A stretch of DNA of 61,851 nucleotides from assembly GCA_964461025.1 (NCBI GenBank), contig CAYWSE010000019.1, positions 1 through 61,851 on the forward strand. Reading direction: 5' to 3'. The position numbers and the translations under genes were made by a program. Every line of letters starts with the position of its first letter. The first letter of the stretch is position 1. The stretch comes from JAHBVL01 sp964461025. GTDB lineage: Bacteria; Chloroflexota; Chloroflexia; Thermomicrobiales; UBA6265. Positions 9,060 through 16,244 of this stretch are shown here, in pieces. The notes under the pieces are model-generated. The model was given only the letters and a program-made list of their open reading frames with translations. It searched no databases and was not told the DNA's origin.

Positions 9060-9809
9060 ATGTCCGCAGACGACCAGATCGCGATCGAACAATCGACGCT
9101 CGACGCATTGTCCCGCGCCAGTACGGCGACGATTACCACGCAGCTCTTTCAACGCGGTCTGCGCAACACATTCCTGAACGGGCTGCGGCCGCTCAACCCC
9201 GAACATGCCCGGTTTGTCGGTGAAGCGCTGACGCTGCGCAATATCCCGGCCCGCGAAGACCTCGATGTCGTCGATGCGTTCAAAGACCCCAACCATCCGC
9301 AGCGCAAGGCGATCGAATCGGTCGGACCTGGCCAGGTCCTGGTCTTCGAGTGTCGCGGTGAGCTCCGAGCCGCCAACGCCGGCGGCATTCTTGTGACTCG
9401 CGCCCGCCAGCGCGGCGCGGCGGCGCTGGTCAGCGACGGCGCCATTCGTGACTCGCCGGAAATCGCCGAGATGCCATTTCCGGTCTTTGTGGCTGGACGG
9501 TCGGCGACGATCAGTCTGGCGGTCCATCACGCTGTTGCCGTCAACGTCCCGATCGCCTGCGCCGGAGTCGCGGTCTTTCCCGGCGACATTCTGGTCGGCG
9601 ACGAAGAGGGGGTGGTCGTTATTCCGCGTCACCTCGCAGCCGAAATCGCCCAACCTGCCGCCGATCAGGAGGAGATGGAGCGGTTCATCATCGAACGGGT
9701 GCAGGACGGCGCGGCGCTTCCCGGCACCTACCCGCCGAATGACGCGACGCGAGCGGCTTTCGAGGAGTGGAAAGAGGGGCAAAAGGCAAAAGCCAAAGGG
9801 CAAAAGTAG
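9060..9809 (+). CDS. RraA-like family protein (HMG/CHA aldolase-oxaloacetate decarboxylase fold)
   Basis: About 249 residues, RraA/methyltransferase-like fold. Members include 4-hydroxy-4-methyl-2-oxoglutarate/4-carboxy-4-hydroxy-2-oxoadipate aldolases, oxaloacetate decarboxylases and the RNase E inhibitor RraA. The central 'LVSDGAIRDSPEIAEM' contains the R/D pair that binds substrate carboxylate and metal in the aldolases, and 'PGDILVGDEEGVVVIP' is a family signature. The start is set at the ATG at 9060, preceded by GGGGAG. Divergent from the aldolase gene, it may act on the same 2-oxo-acid intermediates. The last 11 residues (G-Q-K-A-K-A-K-G-Q-K) come from a heptamer repeat and are probably not part of the fold. 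Confidence 0.85.
   Translation: MSADDQIAIEQSTLDALSRASTATITTQLFQRGLRNTFLNGLRPLNPEHARFVGEALTLRNIPAREDLDVVDAFKDPNHPQRKAIESVGPGQVLVFECRGELRAANAGGILVTRARQRGAAALVSDGAIRDSPEIAEMPFPVFVAGRSATISLAVHHAVAVNVPIACAGVAVFPGDILVGDEEGVVVIPRHLAAEIAQPAADQEEMERFIIERVQDGAALPGTYPPNDATRAAFEEWKEGQKAKAKGQK
9777..9804 (+). repeat. Four heptamers inside the 3' end of the RraA-like gene
   Basis: GGGCAAA, AGGCAAA, AGCCAAA and GGGCAAA follow each other without a gap and encode the Lys/Gln-rich C-terminal tail. The TAG stop follows directly, inside AAGTAGG. Confidence 0.75.
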
Positions 9810-9836
9810 GCACGGGGCGGTCGAGGTGCACGGCTA

Positions 9837-9924
9837 ATGGTTGATAGTTGATTGTTGATAGCAGATTGTTCGGACGCGCAGCGCTCCATTCAACATCTAC
9901 TATCCACCATCTACCATTCTCTAC
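9837..9924. repeat. Inverted pair of heptamer runs
   Basis: Plus strand 9837-9871 reads ATGGTTG, ATAGTTG, ATTGTTG, ATAGCAG, ATTGTTC. The minus strand of 9885-9924 reads GTAGAGA, ATGGTAG, ATGGTGG, ATAGTAG, ATGTTGA. The two 7-bp-period runs resemble each other and point in opposite directions between convergent genes. The glxR stop TAG is in the first minus-strand unit. Confidence 0.7.
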
Positions 9925-10823
9925 GCCTTCCGCTCCACTTGGTATTGCGCCAGATCCTCGTAGACCGACATCAGCGCTGAATGATCGAGGCTGCCCCGGC
10001 CGGCGGCGGCGGCGGCCTGGAAGACCTGGTCGACGACGGCGGTGGCCAGGAGCGGAACGCCTTCGGCTTTGCCGGCAGCAAGGGCGATGGCCAGGTCCTT
10101 GCGATGAAGATCGATACGGAATCCGGGCTGGAAGTCATGGTCGATCATCTTCTGCCCCTTGAGCTCGAGAACCCGGCTCGCAGCCAGGCCACCACTCAGC
10201 ACCTGGACCATCTTCGCCGGGTCGACGCCCGCTTTGGCTCCAAGCACCAGCGCCTCGCTGGCGGCCGCATAGTGCAGCGCCACCATGATCTGGTTACAGG
10301 CCTTGGTCGTTTGTCCGGCCCCCGCACCGCCCATCAGGACAATCGTTTTGCCCATCACCTCGAAGAGAGGCAGAGCGCGATCGAAGGCTTCCTGCGACCC
10401 GCCAACCATGATGCTGAGAGCGGCATTGATCGCGCCAGCTTCGCCGCCACTGACCGGAGCGTCGAGCGCCGCCACGCCTCGCTCGCCGAGTTTGCCGGCG
10501 ACTTCGATCGCGGTCGCCGGACTGATGGTGCTCATGTCGATGTAGAGCGAGCCATTCGGCATTGCCTCGGCAAGACCATCGGGACCGAAGACGACCGCAT
10601 GCACATCGGGCGTGTCGGGCAGCATGGTGATGACGACATCGGATTGCTCGGCGACTTCACGAGGCGAGTTCGCGGCAGTCGCGCCCGGATTGGCCGCGCA
10701 AAGATCGTCGACCTTCGAACGCGTGCGGCTATGCGCGACAACCGAATAGCCGGCGTTGAGCAAATGACCAGCCATTGGCTTGCCCATGATGCCCAACCCG
10801 ATGAATCCAACTCGCTCCGCCAT
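9921..10823 (-). CDS. glxR: Tartronate semialdehyde reductase / 3-hydroxyisobutyrate dehydrogenase family
   Basis: 300 residues, beta-hydroxyacid dehydrogenase. The N-terminal Rossmann motif is G-F-I-G-L-G-I-M-G-K-P-M. The substrate-binding 'DAPVSGGEAGA', the catalytic Lys in 'GAGAGQTTKACNQIM' and the C-terminal 'FRIDLHRKDLAIAL' are diagnostic of GarR/GlxR. The reaction is NAD(P)H-dependent reduction of tartronate semialdehyde to D-glycerate. The next gene upstream in the same direction encodes hydroxypyruvate isomerase, the usual partner. GAGGG lies 8 nt before the ATG. Other family substrates such as 3-hydroxyisobutyrate cannot be excluded from sequence alone. Confidence 0.88.
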   Translation of the reverse strand: MAERVGFIGLGIMGKPMAGHLLNAGYSVVAHSRTRSKVDDLCAANPGATAANSPREVAEQSDVVITMLPDTPDVHAVVFGPDGLAEAMPNGSLYIDMSTISPATAIEVAGKLGERGVAALDAPVSGGEAGAINAALSIMVGGSQEAFDRALPLFEVMGKTIVLMGGAGAGQTTKACNQIMVALHYAAASEALVLGAKAGVDPAKMVQVLSGGLAASRVLELKGQKMIDHDFQPGFRIDLHRKDLAIALAAGKAEGVPLLATAVVDQVFQAAAAAGRGSLDHSALMSVYEDLAQYQVERKA

Positions 10824-10839
10824 TTTTCGCCCTCTCTCG

Positions 10840-10968
10840 TCGGGCCACAGGCGCCCGAACTACATTCTTACCCATAGGCGTCCGAACTATGGTTCACCGG
10901 TGCCACGCCGCGCTGCGTGGTTCAGGGACCTGTGCCCTGACGCGACGGGCCATAGGCGCCCAACCTAC
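10840..10968. repeat. Cluster of REP-like elements with conserved loop
   Basis: Three clear elements. Minus strand 10863-10840: GTAG, then TCGGGC-GCCTGTG-GCCCGA. Plus strand 10917-10940: GTGG, then TCAGGG-ACCTGTG-CCCTGA. Minus strand 10968-10945: GTAG, then TTGGGC-GCCTATG-GCCCGT. A degenerate fourth lies around 10872-10890 on the minus strand. Stems differ but remain complementary, and the 7-nt loop is nearly constant. The last element supplies the TAG stop of hyi. Confidence 0.65.
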
Positions 10969-11741
10969 GTTCTACCGGTCATCCACCCGAACGAATCCTC
11001 CGTCCGGCCGGATGGGTTGTACTCCAGACTGACCCAGCCATCATATCCGGCCTGGTCGAGCACCTGGAACATATGCGGAAAATTGATCTCCCCTGTCCCT
11101 GGCTGATGGCGACCAGGATTGTCGGCGATCTGGATATGCCCGATCTGGCCGATGTGATCGCGAATCGTGGTGGTCAGATTCCCCTCCATCTTCTGGGCGT
11201 GATAGAGGTCGTACTCGACCATCAGATTTGGATGACCAATCTCTTCGACGAGACTGAACGCCCGGTGTGGAGAACAAATGATGTAGCCGGGATTGTCGAT
11301 CGTGTTGAGCGGTTCGACGAGCTGCCGCACACTTCGTTTTTCGGCTTCCGTCGCCGCATAGGCAAGATTCCGGCGCAATGCCTCCCACTGTTCGTGCACA
11401 GGCACATCGGGGAGCATCCTGCCCGCGATGCAGTTGACGCGCTTGCACCGGAGCCGGTCCGCCAGATCGAGCGCGGTGGCGACACCCGCCTCGAACTCCC
11501 CGAATCGTCGCGGGTCGTTGGCGAATCCGCGGTCTCCTGCGATGATGTTGCCGAGCGGCAGGTTGAAATTGATCAGCTCAACGCCGTGCCGCTGGAGGTC
11601 GGCATCGATCTTGTCGATGTCTTCGTCGTACGGCAGGAGAATCTCCACCGCCTCGAAACCGGCAACCGCGGCCCGCCCGATGCGCTCGGGAAATGGGTAC
11701 TCGGTAAACAGCATTGTCAGGTTTGCCGCAAAACGGGGCAT
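10965..11741 (-). CDS. hyi: Hydroxypyruvate isomerase family TIM-barrel protein
   Basis: 258 residues, xylose-isomerase-like TIM barrel of the Hyi group, which interconverts hydroxypyruvate and tartronate semialdehyde. Metal-site residues are visible in 'LVEPLNTIDNPGY' (Glu), 'VEYDLYHAQKMEGN' (Asp/His), 'HIQIADNPGRHQPGTGEINF' (Asp/Arg/Glu) and the final 'GWVSLEYNPSG' (Glu). Length matches the family (about 258). It sits 141 nt upstream of glxR in the same direction, so its product can feed glycerate formation. A perfect 21-bp palindrome lies 23 nt ahead of its start. Confidence 0.87.
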   Translation of the reverse strand: MPRFAANLTMLFTEYPFPERIGRAAVAGFEAVEILLPYDEDIDKIDADLQRHGVELINFNLPLGNIIAGDRGFANDPRRFGEFEAGVATALDLADRLRCKRVNCIAGRMLPDVPVHEQWEALRRNLAYAATEAEKRSVRQLVEPLNTIDNPGYIICSPHRAFSLVEEIGHPNLMVEYDLYHAQKMEGNLTTTIRDHIGQIGHIQIADNPGRHQPGTGEINFPHMFQVLDQAGYDGWVSLEYNPSGRTEDSFGWMTGRT

Positions 11742-11764
11742 GATTCACCTTTCACATTGGCTGC

Positions 11765-11785
11765 TTCACGCATCCTATGCGTGAA
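11765..11785. promoter_or_regulatory. 21-bp perfect palindromic operator candidate
   Basis: TTCACGCAT-CCT-ATGCGTGAA, 9-bp perfect arms with a 3-nt centre, in the divergent space between hyi and the ThDP enzyme gene. A second inverted repeat TCAATGT-N15-ACATTGA (11798-11826) lies closer to the ThDP gene. The regulator is not in the window as far as I can tell. Confidence 0.55.
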
Positions 11786-11862
11786 CAACGCAACGGGTCA
11801 ATGTTGTGGAGATGATCGCACATTGATTGTGTACTATGTTGATACAGAAATGAGGGAATGCA

Positions 11863-13530
11863 GTGAGTCCACAGATTCGGGCTGCAGACGCGGCGGTCGA
11901 GGTCCTCGCGGCACGAGGCGTGCGCTACGCATTCGGGGTTCCCGGTGAGAGTTTTCTCGGCTTGCTCGATGCTCTGTCAACGAGCCCGATCGAGCTGATC
12001 AGTACCCGCCATGAAGGGGGCGCCGCCTTCATGGCCGATGCCGCAGCCAAGCTGACTGGTCAGCCCGCCATCTGCATGGGCACCCGGGGCGTCGGCACCG
12101 CCAATCTGGCAATCGGCATCCACACCGCGCAGCAGGATTCGACACCGATGATCGCCATGGTTGGGCAGGTCGAAACGCCGTTTCGGCACCGCGAAGCGCT
12201 GCAGGAAACCGAGCTCGACCAGTTCCTCAATCCGATCACGAAATGGGCTGTCGAGCCCCCCTCAGCATCGACGTTGCCGAGAATCACTGCCGAGGCATAT
12301 CGCGTCGCGACGAGCGGGCGACCGGGTCCGGTGGCGATTGCGTTGCGCGGCGACATCCTCGACGAGATGGTCGTCGAGGAGGCGTTTCCGGTCACATCGC
12401 CGCCTCAGGCATTTCCGCCTACACCGCTGATCGACCAGGCGCTGGAACTGCTGAACCAGGCAAGCAGACCGCTGATCATCGCAGGCGGCGGTGTGCTACG
12501 TGGCGACGCGACAGAGTCACTCGTGACGCTGGCCGAAGCATTGCAGGTTCCGGTGGTGACCGCATTCCGGCGCCTCGACGCCTTCCCGACCGATCACCCG
12601 CTCTCACTCGGTTCGTTGTCGTTTGGCACGCCGGCGTCGGTGCGCACGCGATGCACGGAAGCGGATGTGGTGCTCGCCCTGGGTACGCGCCTCAGCGAGC
12701 TGACGACGCTTGGATATCAACTCCCCGGCAAAGGCGCGACACTCATTCAGGTCGACATCGATCCACAAGTGATCGGCGCCAGCTATCCCGCGACGATCGC
12801 GATCGCCTCCGGTGCAGCAGTGACGATCGAGCAGCTCACCGGCCAGCTCGACTCAGCCAGTGTGCCAGATCGCCACGCCCAGAACTTCGCCGACCGCGAG
12901 ACGTTTCTTGCCGCGCTGGAGGCTTCGACGGGTGATGTCGCGAATGGCGTCGATCCCGCCATTGTCGTCAAAGAAATGGCCAAGCACCTGCCGGACGACG
13001 CCGTGATCACGGCCGACGCCGGAAACTTCTACAGCTGGGTGCAACGCTATAGCCGGTTCACCCGGCTGGGTACCTTTCTCGGTCCCACGTCGGGAGCGAT
13101 GGGCTACGCTGTGCCGTCAGCGGTCGCCGCCACGATCGTTCACAAGGGATTGAAACCGGTCGTCGCGACCTGCGGCGACGGTGGATTTCTGATGACCGCC
13201 AATGAGCTGGCCGTTGCCGCGCAGCTTGGGATGCCTCTCATCTGCGTTGTCTTCAACAACCGCCAATACGGCACGATCCGGCTGCACCAAGCCCGGGAGT
13301 TTCCCGGCCGGACCGCTGGCACCGAGCTCTGGACGCCGGATCTGGTCAAGTTCGCCGAGGCGTTCGGTGGGCTGGGTATTCGTGTCGAGCAGGACGCCGA
13401 TGCCGCGGACGCCGTCCGTCAGGCGATCGAACACAAGGGGATCGTGCTGATCGAGGTGATGGTCGATCGGGACACAATCGCGCCAGGGGCCACGTTGTCA
13501 GGCGTCGAAGGCGTGGCGCCTGCGGGCTAA
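11863..13530 (+). CDS. ThDP-dependent carboligase/decarboxylase (acetolactate synthase-like)
   Basis: 555 residues with the three-domain layout of ThDP enzymes: N-terminal PYR domain ('FGVPGESFLGLLDAL', catalytic Glu51 in R-H-E-G-G), central domain ('IAGGGVLRGDATESL') and C-terminal PP domain ('CGDGGFLMTANELAVAAQLG' with the later 'VFNNRQYGTIR', the G-D-G...N-N diphosphate/Mg motif). The context with hyi and glxR suggests glyoxylate carboligase, but Gcl has Val at the position of Glu51, so I call it acetolactate-synthase-like with unknown substrate. The GTG start at 11863 follows a GAGGGAATGCA stretch. It is divergent from hyi. Confidence 0.85.
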   Translation: MSPQIRAADAAVEVLAARGVRYAFGVPGESFLGLLDALSTSPIELISTRHEGGAAFMADAAAKLTGQPAICMGTRGVGTANLAIGIHTAQQDSTPMIAMVGQVETPFRHREALQETELDQFLNPITKWAVEPPSASTLPRITAEAYRVATSGRPGPVAIALRGDILDEMVVEEAFPVTSPPQAFPPTPLIDQALELLNQASRPLIIAGGGVLRGDATESLVTLAEALQVPVVTAFRRLDAFPTDHPLSLGSLSFGTPASVRTRCTEADVVLALGTRLSELTTLGYQLPGKGATLIQVDIDPQVIGASYPATIAIASGAAVTIEQLTGQLDSASVPDRHAQNFADRETFLAALEASTGDVANGVDPAIVVKEMAKHLPDDAVITADAGNFYSWVQRYSRFTRLGTFLGPTSGAMGYAVPSAVAATIVHKGLKPVVATCGDGGFLMTANELAVAAQLGMPLICVVFNNRQYGTIRLHQAREFPGRTAGTELWTPDLVKFAEAFGGLGIRVEQDADAADAVRQAIEHKGIVLIEVMVDRDTIAPGATLSGVEGVAPAG

Positions 13531-13599
13531 AGAAAAAGGTTCTGACACCTTTGCCTCTTGAGGGCAGCCTGCAAAGCACTGGCCACCTGAATGAAAGTA

Positions 13600-13701
13600 G
13601 TCATCCTGAGCGAAGCGAAGGATCTCTCGCCGCAGCGGAAGGCGTCCCACAGCGCCATTTGATCCCCGAACGAGAGATTCTTCGCTGGCGCTCAGAATGA
13701 C
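13600..13701. repeat. Palindromic dispersed repeat, GTCATCCTGAGCGAAGCG type
   Basis: Starts with GTCATCCTGAGCGAAGCG followed by AAGGATCTCTCGCC and ends with an inverted, slightly diverged copy (minus strand from 13701: GTCATTCTGAGCG...GAAGAATCTCTCG). This fills most of the 208-nt convergent gap. Partial copies occur at 33860 and 39561. Confidence 0.7.
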
Positions 13702-13738
13702 GATACGCTTTGACACGTCAATGATTGCGAATTTGACT

Positions 13739-14923
13739 TCAGCTCAGTAGCCGGGCAACCGTCTCGGTGTAGACCTCCGCCTGCGTGACGAGCTGGTCGA
13801 TGTAGACCGCTTCGTTGGCGCCATGCAGGTTTTGTCCGCCCGGTCCATAGCCGACCGTTTCGATCCCAGCCTGGCGATAGAAACGACCATCCGTGGCGCC
13901 CGCCCAGGCGACGAAATACTCCGGTTCGGCGCCAGTCACATCCCGAATGCTCTGCTGCAGCGCACTGACAATTGGCGAGGTCTCCTCGGTGATATTCGCC
14001 GGAATGTAGTTGCCCGCCGGGTCCTCGATGATCGTGTATTTGAAGTCGGGATCGGTAGCCGCGATCGCCTCGAATGCGCTGCGCACCTCGGCCATCGCCG
14101 TTTCGCGCGTTTCTCCGGGGACGAGGCGGCGGTCGACGCTGATCTGGCACTCGCCAGGCACGACGTTGTGGGCCACACCGGCGTTGATGATGTTCACGCT
14201 GATCACCGGTTTGCCCACTGCCGGGTGAAAACGGTCGATGTCCTTTTCCAGCGCCAGCACACCTTTGGCCGCTTTGGCGATGGCGTTGATGCCGGTGGCC
14301 CGGGCCGAGGCGGTATGGCTGGCCCGGCCGTGAAAGATGACATCGAAATTGAAGATGCCCCGTTCGGCGTTGCGGACTTTCAGGTCGCTCTTTTCGCCGA
14401 TCAGACAGTAATCGGGACGATTGAGCCGGCCGGCGGCGATTTCGTCGAGTAGATGAAGCGTTCCGAACTGCCCGCTCGTTTCCTCGTCCGAAACGACGTG
14501 CGCCTGCACGCACCCCTTCAACGGGACCGTGTTGAACGCTTCGACAACGGTCATCATCACCGCCACCGCCGATTTCATGTCGGCCGAACCGCGTCCAATC
14601 AGAAACGATCCATCCCGGCTCACCACTGGCTGGTACGGTGGTGTGTTCCACGAATCGGGATCGGAGACGGGTACGGTATCCAGATGCCCGTTCATGGCGA
14701 TGCAGGGTCCGCTCGCGGGGTCGCCGGCGGTGAGTACGACATTTGGCCGCTGCTCATCCTTCGAGAAGACCTCGTAACGAATGCCACGGTTTTTCGCCCA
14801 TTCGATGACGAATTCCATCACCGCGAGCTCTTCGCCACTGGTGCTGGGAATCGCGATCAGGTCGCTGGAAAGCGACACGATGGCATCACGACTGACCTGC
14901 TCGGTCCATGAACTGACAGGCAC
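13739..14923 (-). CDS. M20 family metallopeptidase (ArgE/DapE-like)
   Basis: 394 residues, a two-zinc M20 hydrolase that removes acyl groups or cleaves small peptides. Zinc and catalytic residues: His80 and Asp82 in N-G-H-L-D-T-V-P, Asp115 in G-R-G-S-A-D-M-K-S, Glu147/Glu148 in S-D-E-E-T-S, followed by a dimerisation domain and a C-terminal 'YGPGGQNLHGANEAVYI' with the last His ligand. The closest functional labels are acetylornithine deacetylase or succinyl-diaminopimelate desuccinylase; the substrate is uncertain. The GTG start at 14923 has AAGGAG 7 nt upstream. It is the last gene of a minus-strand run, 29 nt after the PII-like gene. Confidence 0.87.
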   Translation of the reverse strand: MPVSSWTEQVSRDAIVSLSSDLIAIPSTSGEELAVMEFVIEWAKNRGIRYEVFSKDEQRPNVVLTAGDPASGPCIAMNGHLDTVPVSDPDSWNTPPYQPVVSRDGSFLIGRGSADMKSAVAVMMTVVEAFNTVPLKGCVQAHVVSDEETSGQFGTLHLLDEIAAGRLNRPDYCLIGEKSDLKVRNAERGIFNFDVIFHGRASHTASARATGINAIAKAAKGVLALEKDIDRFHPAVGKPVISVNIINAGVAHNVVPGECQISVDRRLVPGETRETAMAEVRSAFEAIAATDPDFKYTIIEDPAGNYIPANITEETSPIVSALQQSIRDVTGAEPEYFVAWAGATDGRFYRQAGIETVGYGPGGQNLHGANEAVYIDQLVTQAEVYTETVARLLS

Positions 14924-14952
14924 GCTGAACTCCTTGAGCTGATTGTGTGTGA

Positions 14953-15282
14953 CTAAAGCCGCTCGAACCGTTCGACGTCGGCGACGAAGACGATCGCTCC
15001 GCCGACCTCGACCTCGAAATTTTCGGGCATGTAGAGCAGTCCCGGCTCAAGCGCTGGTGAATAGGGTACGGCAATCTGTTTTCGGCGGTGACAGGTCCGT
15101 TCGAGCACCGCCATCACCTGCGGCACTCGCTCGTCGTCGACCCCGATCAACAGACTCGAATTGCCCAGACGGAGGAACGATCCAGAGGTGCTGACCTTGG
15201 TGAACCGGAAGTCCTCCTCGACCAGCGCCGTGGTCAATGCCTCGATGTCTTCATCCTGTACGATCGCGATCACCAGCTTCAT
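14953..15282 (-). CDS. darA: Cyclic-di-AMP receptor, PII-like (DarA/PstA family)
   Basis: 109 residues. The sequence begins 'MKLVIAIVQDEDIEAL' and contains 'STSGSFLRLGNSSLLIGVDD', the hallmark of the PF06153 PII-like c-di-AMP-binding proteins; the T-loop-like segment after 'CHRRKQ' and the final strand 'GGAIVFVADVERFERL' fit too. In Firmicutes these proteins bind c-di-AMP as trimers; the downstream partner is unknown. The open frame extends further upstream, but AAAGGAG precedes the ATG at 15282 and fixes the start. Neighbours are a stand-alone Lrp/AsnC sensor domain and an M20 peptidase. Confidence 0.9.
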   Translation of the reverse strand: MKLVIAIVQDEDIEALTTALVEEDFRFTKVSTSGSFLRLGNSSLLIGVDDERVPQVMAVLERTCHRRKQIAVPYSPALEPGLLYMPENFEVEVGGAIVFVADVERFERL

Positions 15283-15424
15283 CGAAGAAGCTCCTTTCCC
15301 GCGCACTCCGTCGTGCGTGCCACCGCCCGACGCATGTCGCTGCATGCCCTGTTGGCAGTGTGTCGATTCCGATTCGGGCGTTTGCAGTGTACCAGATGAC
15401 CAGCTGTGCAACGCGTGCGGCGCG

Positions 15425-15661
15425 CTATCCGATCGCCAGAAGCGTCGAGGTGCTGAGCACGCCATCGAGCGCCTGAATGCGGGTCATAACGATCTCGCCG
15501 ATGACTTTCGGATCGGCGGCATCGATCACGGCGACAACATCATGGGTGCCGGCGACAGCGTCGCAGTCGAGGATGCCGACCTCCGGTCCCCACGACCGAA
15601 TCGCATCCTGAATGGCTGGCGAGGTTCCAACTCTGGCCGTCATCAATACATAGGCTTTCAT
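15425..15661 (-). CDS. Stand-alone Lrp/AsnC ligand-binding (RAM) domain protein
   Basis: 78 residues matching only the C-terminal effector-binding domain of Lrp/AsnC regulators: 'KAYVLMTARVG' strand, helix, 'GTHDVVAVIDAADPKVIGEIV' and the final 'VLSTSTLLAI'. The helix-turn-helix half is absent, so it cannot bind DNA alone. Such proteins form ring-like oligomers that bind amino acids or act with partner regulators. A GGGGGGA purine run precedes the ATG. It lies between a hypothetical gene and the PII-like gene on the same strand. Confidence 0.85.
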   Translation of the reverse strand: MKAYVLMTARVGTSPAIQDAIRSWGPEVGILDCDAVAGTHDVVAVIDAADPKVIGEIVMTRIQALDGVLSTSTLLAIG

Positions 15662-15683
15662 CGGTCAGTTCCCCCCGGAAGTG

Positions 15684-16130
15684 CTAGTCGCCGTTGGCAT
15701 CGCGCTGCCACAAGGTCTGCATGCCTACTCCGCGAATCATATCTTTCATCGCGTTCTTCTCCAGTCCCTGGAGATAGTGAAAGCACTCGTTCGCATCGCT
15801 CGCGAGTTGTTCTCCCCCGGCCGACCGGCAGCGCTCCAGCAACGTGTCCAGCAAGCCGCCTTCGGCGAAGTCCACGATCGGTTCCGTCCATGGCGCCAGC
15901 GTGATTTCGTCCGGCAGGGCCAGCGTCGGACGGAGATTGCTGAATGACAACAAGCGTTGGTATGGCGATTCCGCCATGCGATCGACCATCACGATTGGCT
16001 CAGACGCCGGGTCGGGACGGAGATCCATGATGAGCGAATGCCCCACTCGCACGAAAAAAACGCTGACGACATCGGCGCTTTCGATCGCCACTTTCAGACG
16101 TTCAGTGAAGTCGTCGTTATCTGGGTCCAT
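15684..16130 (-). CDS. Hypothetical protein
   Basis: 148 residues, not recognised. It is acidic, without signal peptide or membrane segment. The N-terminal part alternates strands and polar turns ('SADVVSVFFVRVGHSLIMDLRPD'); the middle has 'PYQRLLSFSNLRPTLALPDEITLAPWTEPI', and the C-terminal part is helical with two Cys. The frame is fully open from an ATG at 16130 and codon use looks like the neighbours. It precedes the RAM-domain gene by 22 nt, so they are probably co-transcribed. No function is proposed. Confidence 0.6.
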   Translation of the reverse strand: MDPDNDDFTERLKVAIESADVVSVFFVRVGHSLIMDLRPDPASEPIVMVDRMAESPYQRLLSFSNLRPTLALPDEITLAPWTEPIVDFAEGGLLDTLLERCRSAGGEQLASDANECFHYLQGLEKNAMKDMIRGVGMQTLWQRDANGD

Positions 16131-16244
16131 GGCCTGCGTCCTGGGGTCGCGAAGTCGAGCGAGCCCGGAGGGTGAGCGAATTGAACTCGTGCATGGCCTA
16201 GTGTATGCGCGAACGAGAAGTCGCGCCTTGCGGTCCGCGCTGGA

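Noticed and set aside
11863..13530. Glyoxylate carboligase
   Set aside because: Context fits, but the active-site Glu51 is kept whereas Gcl has Val there.
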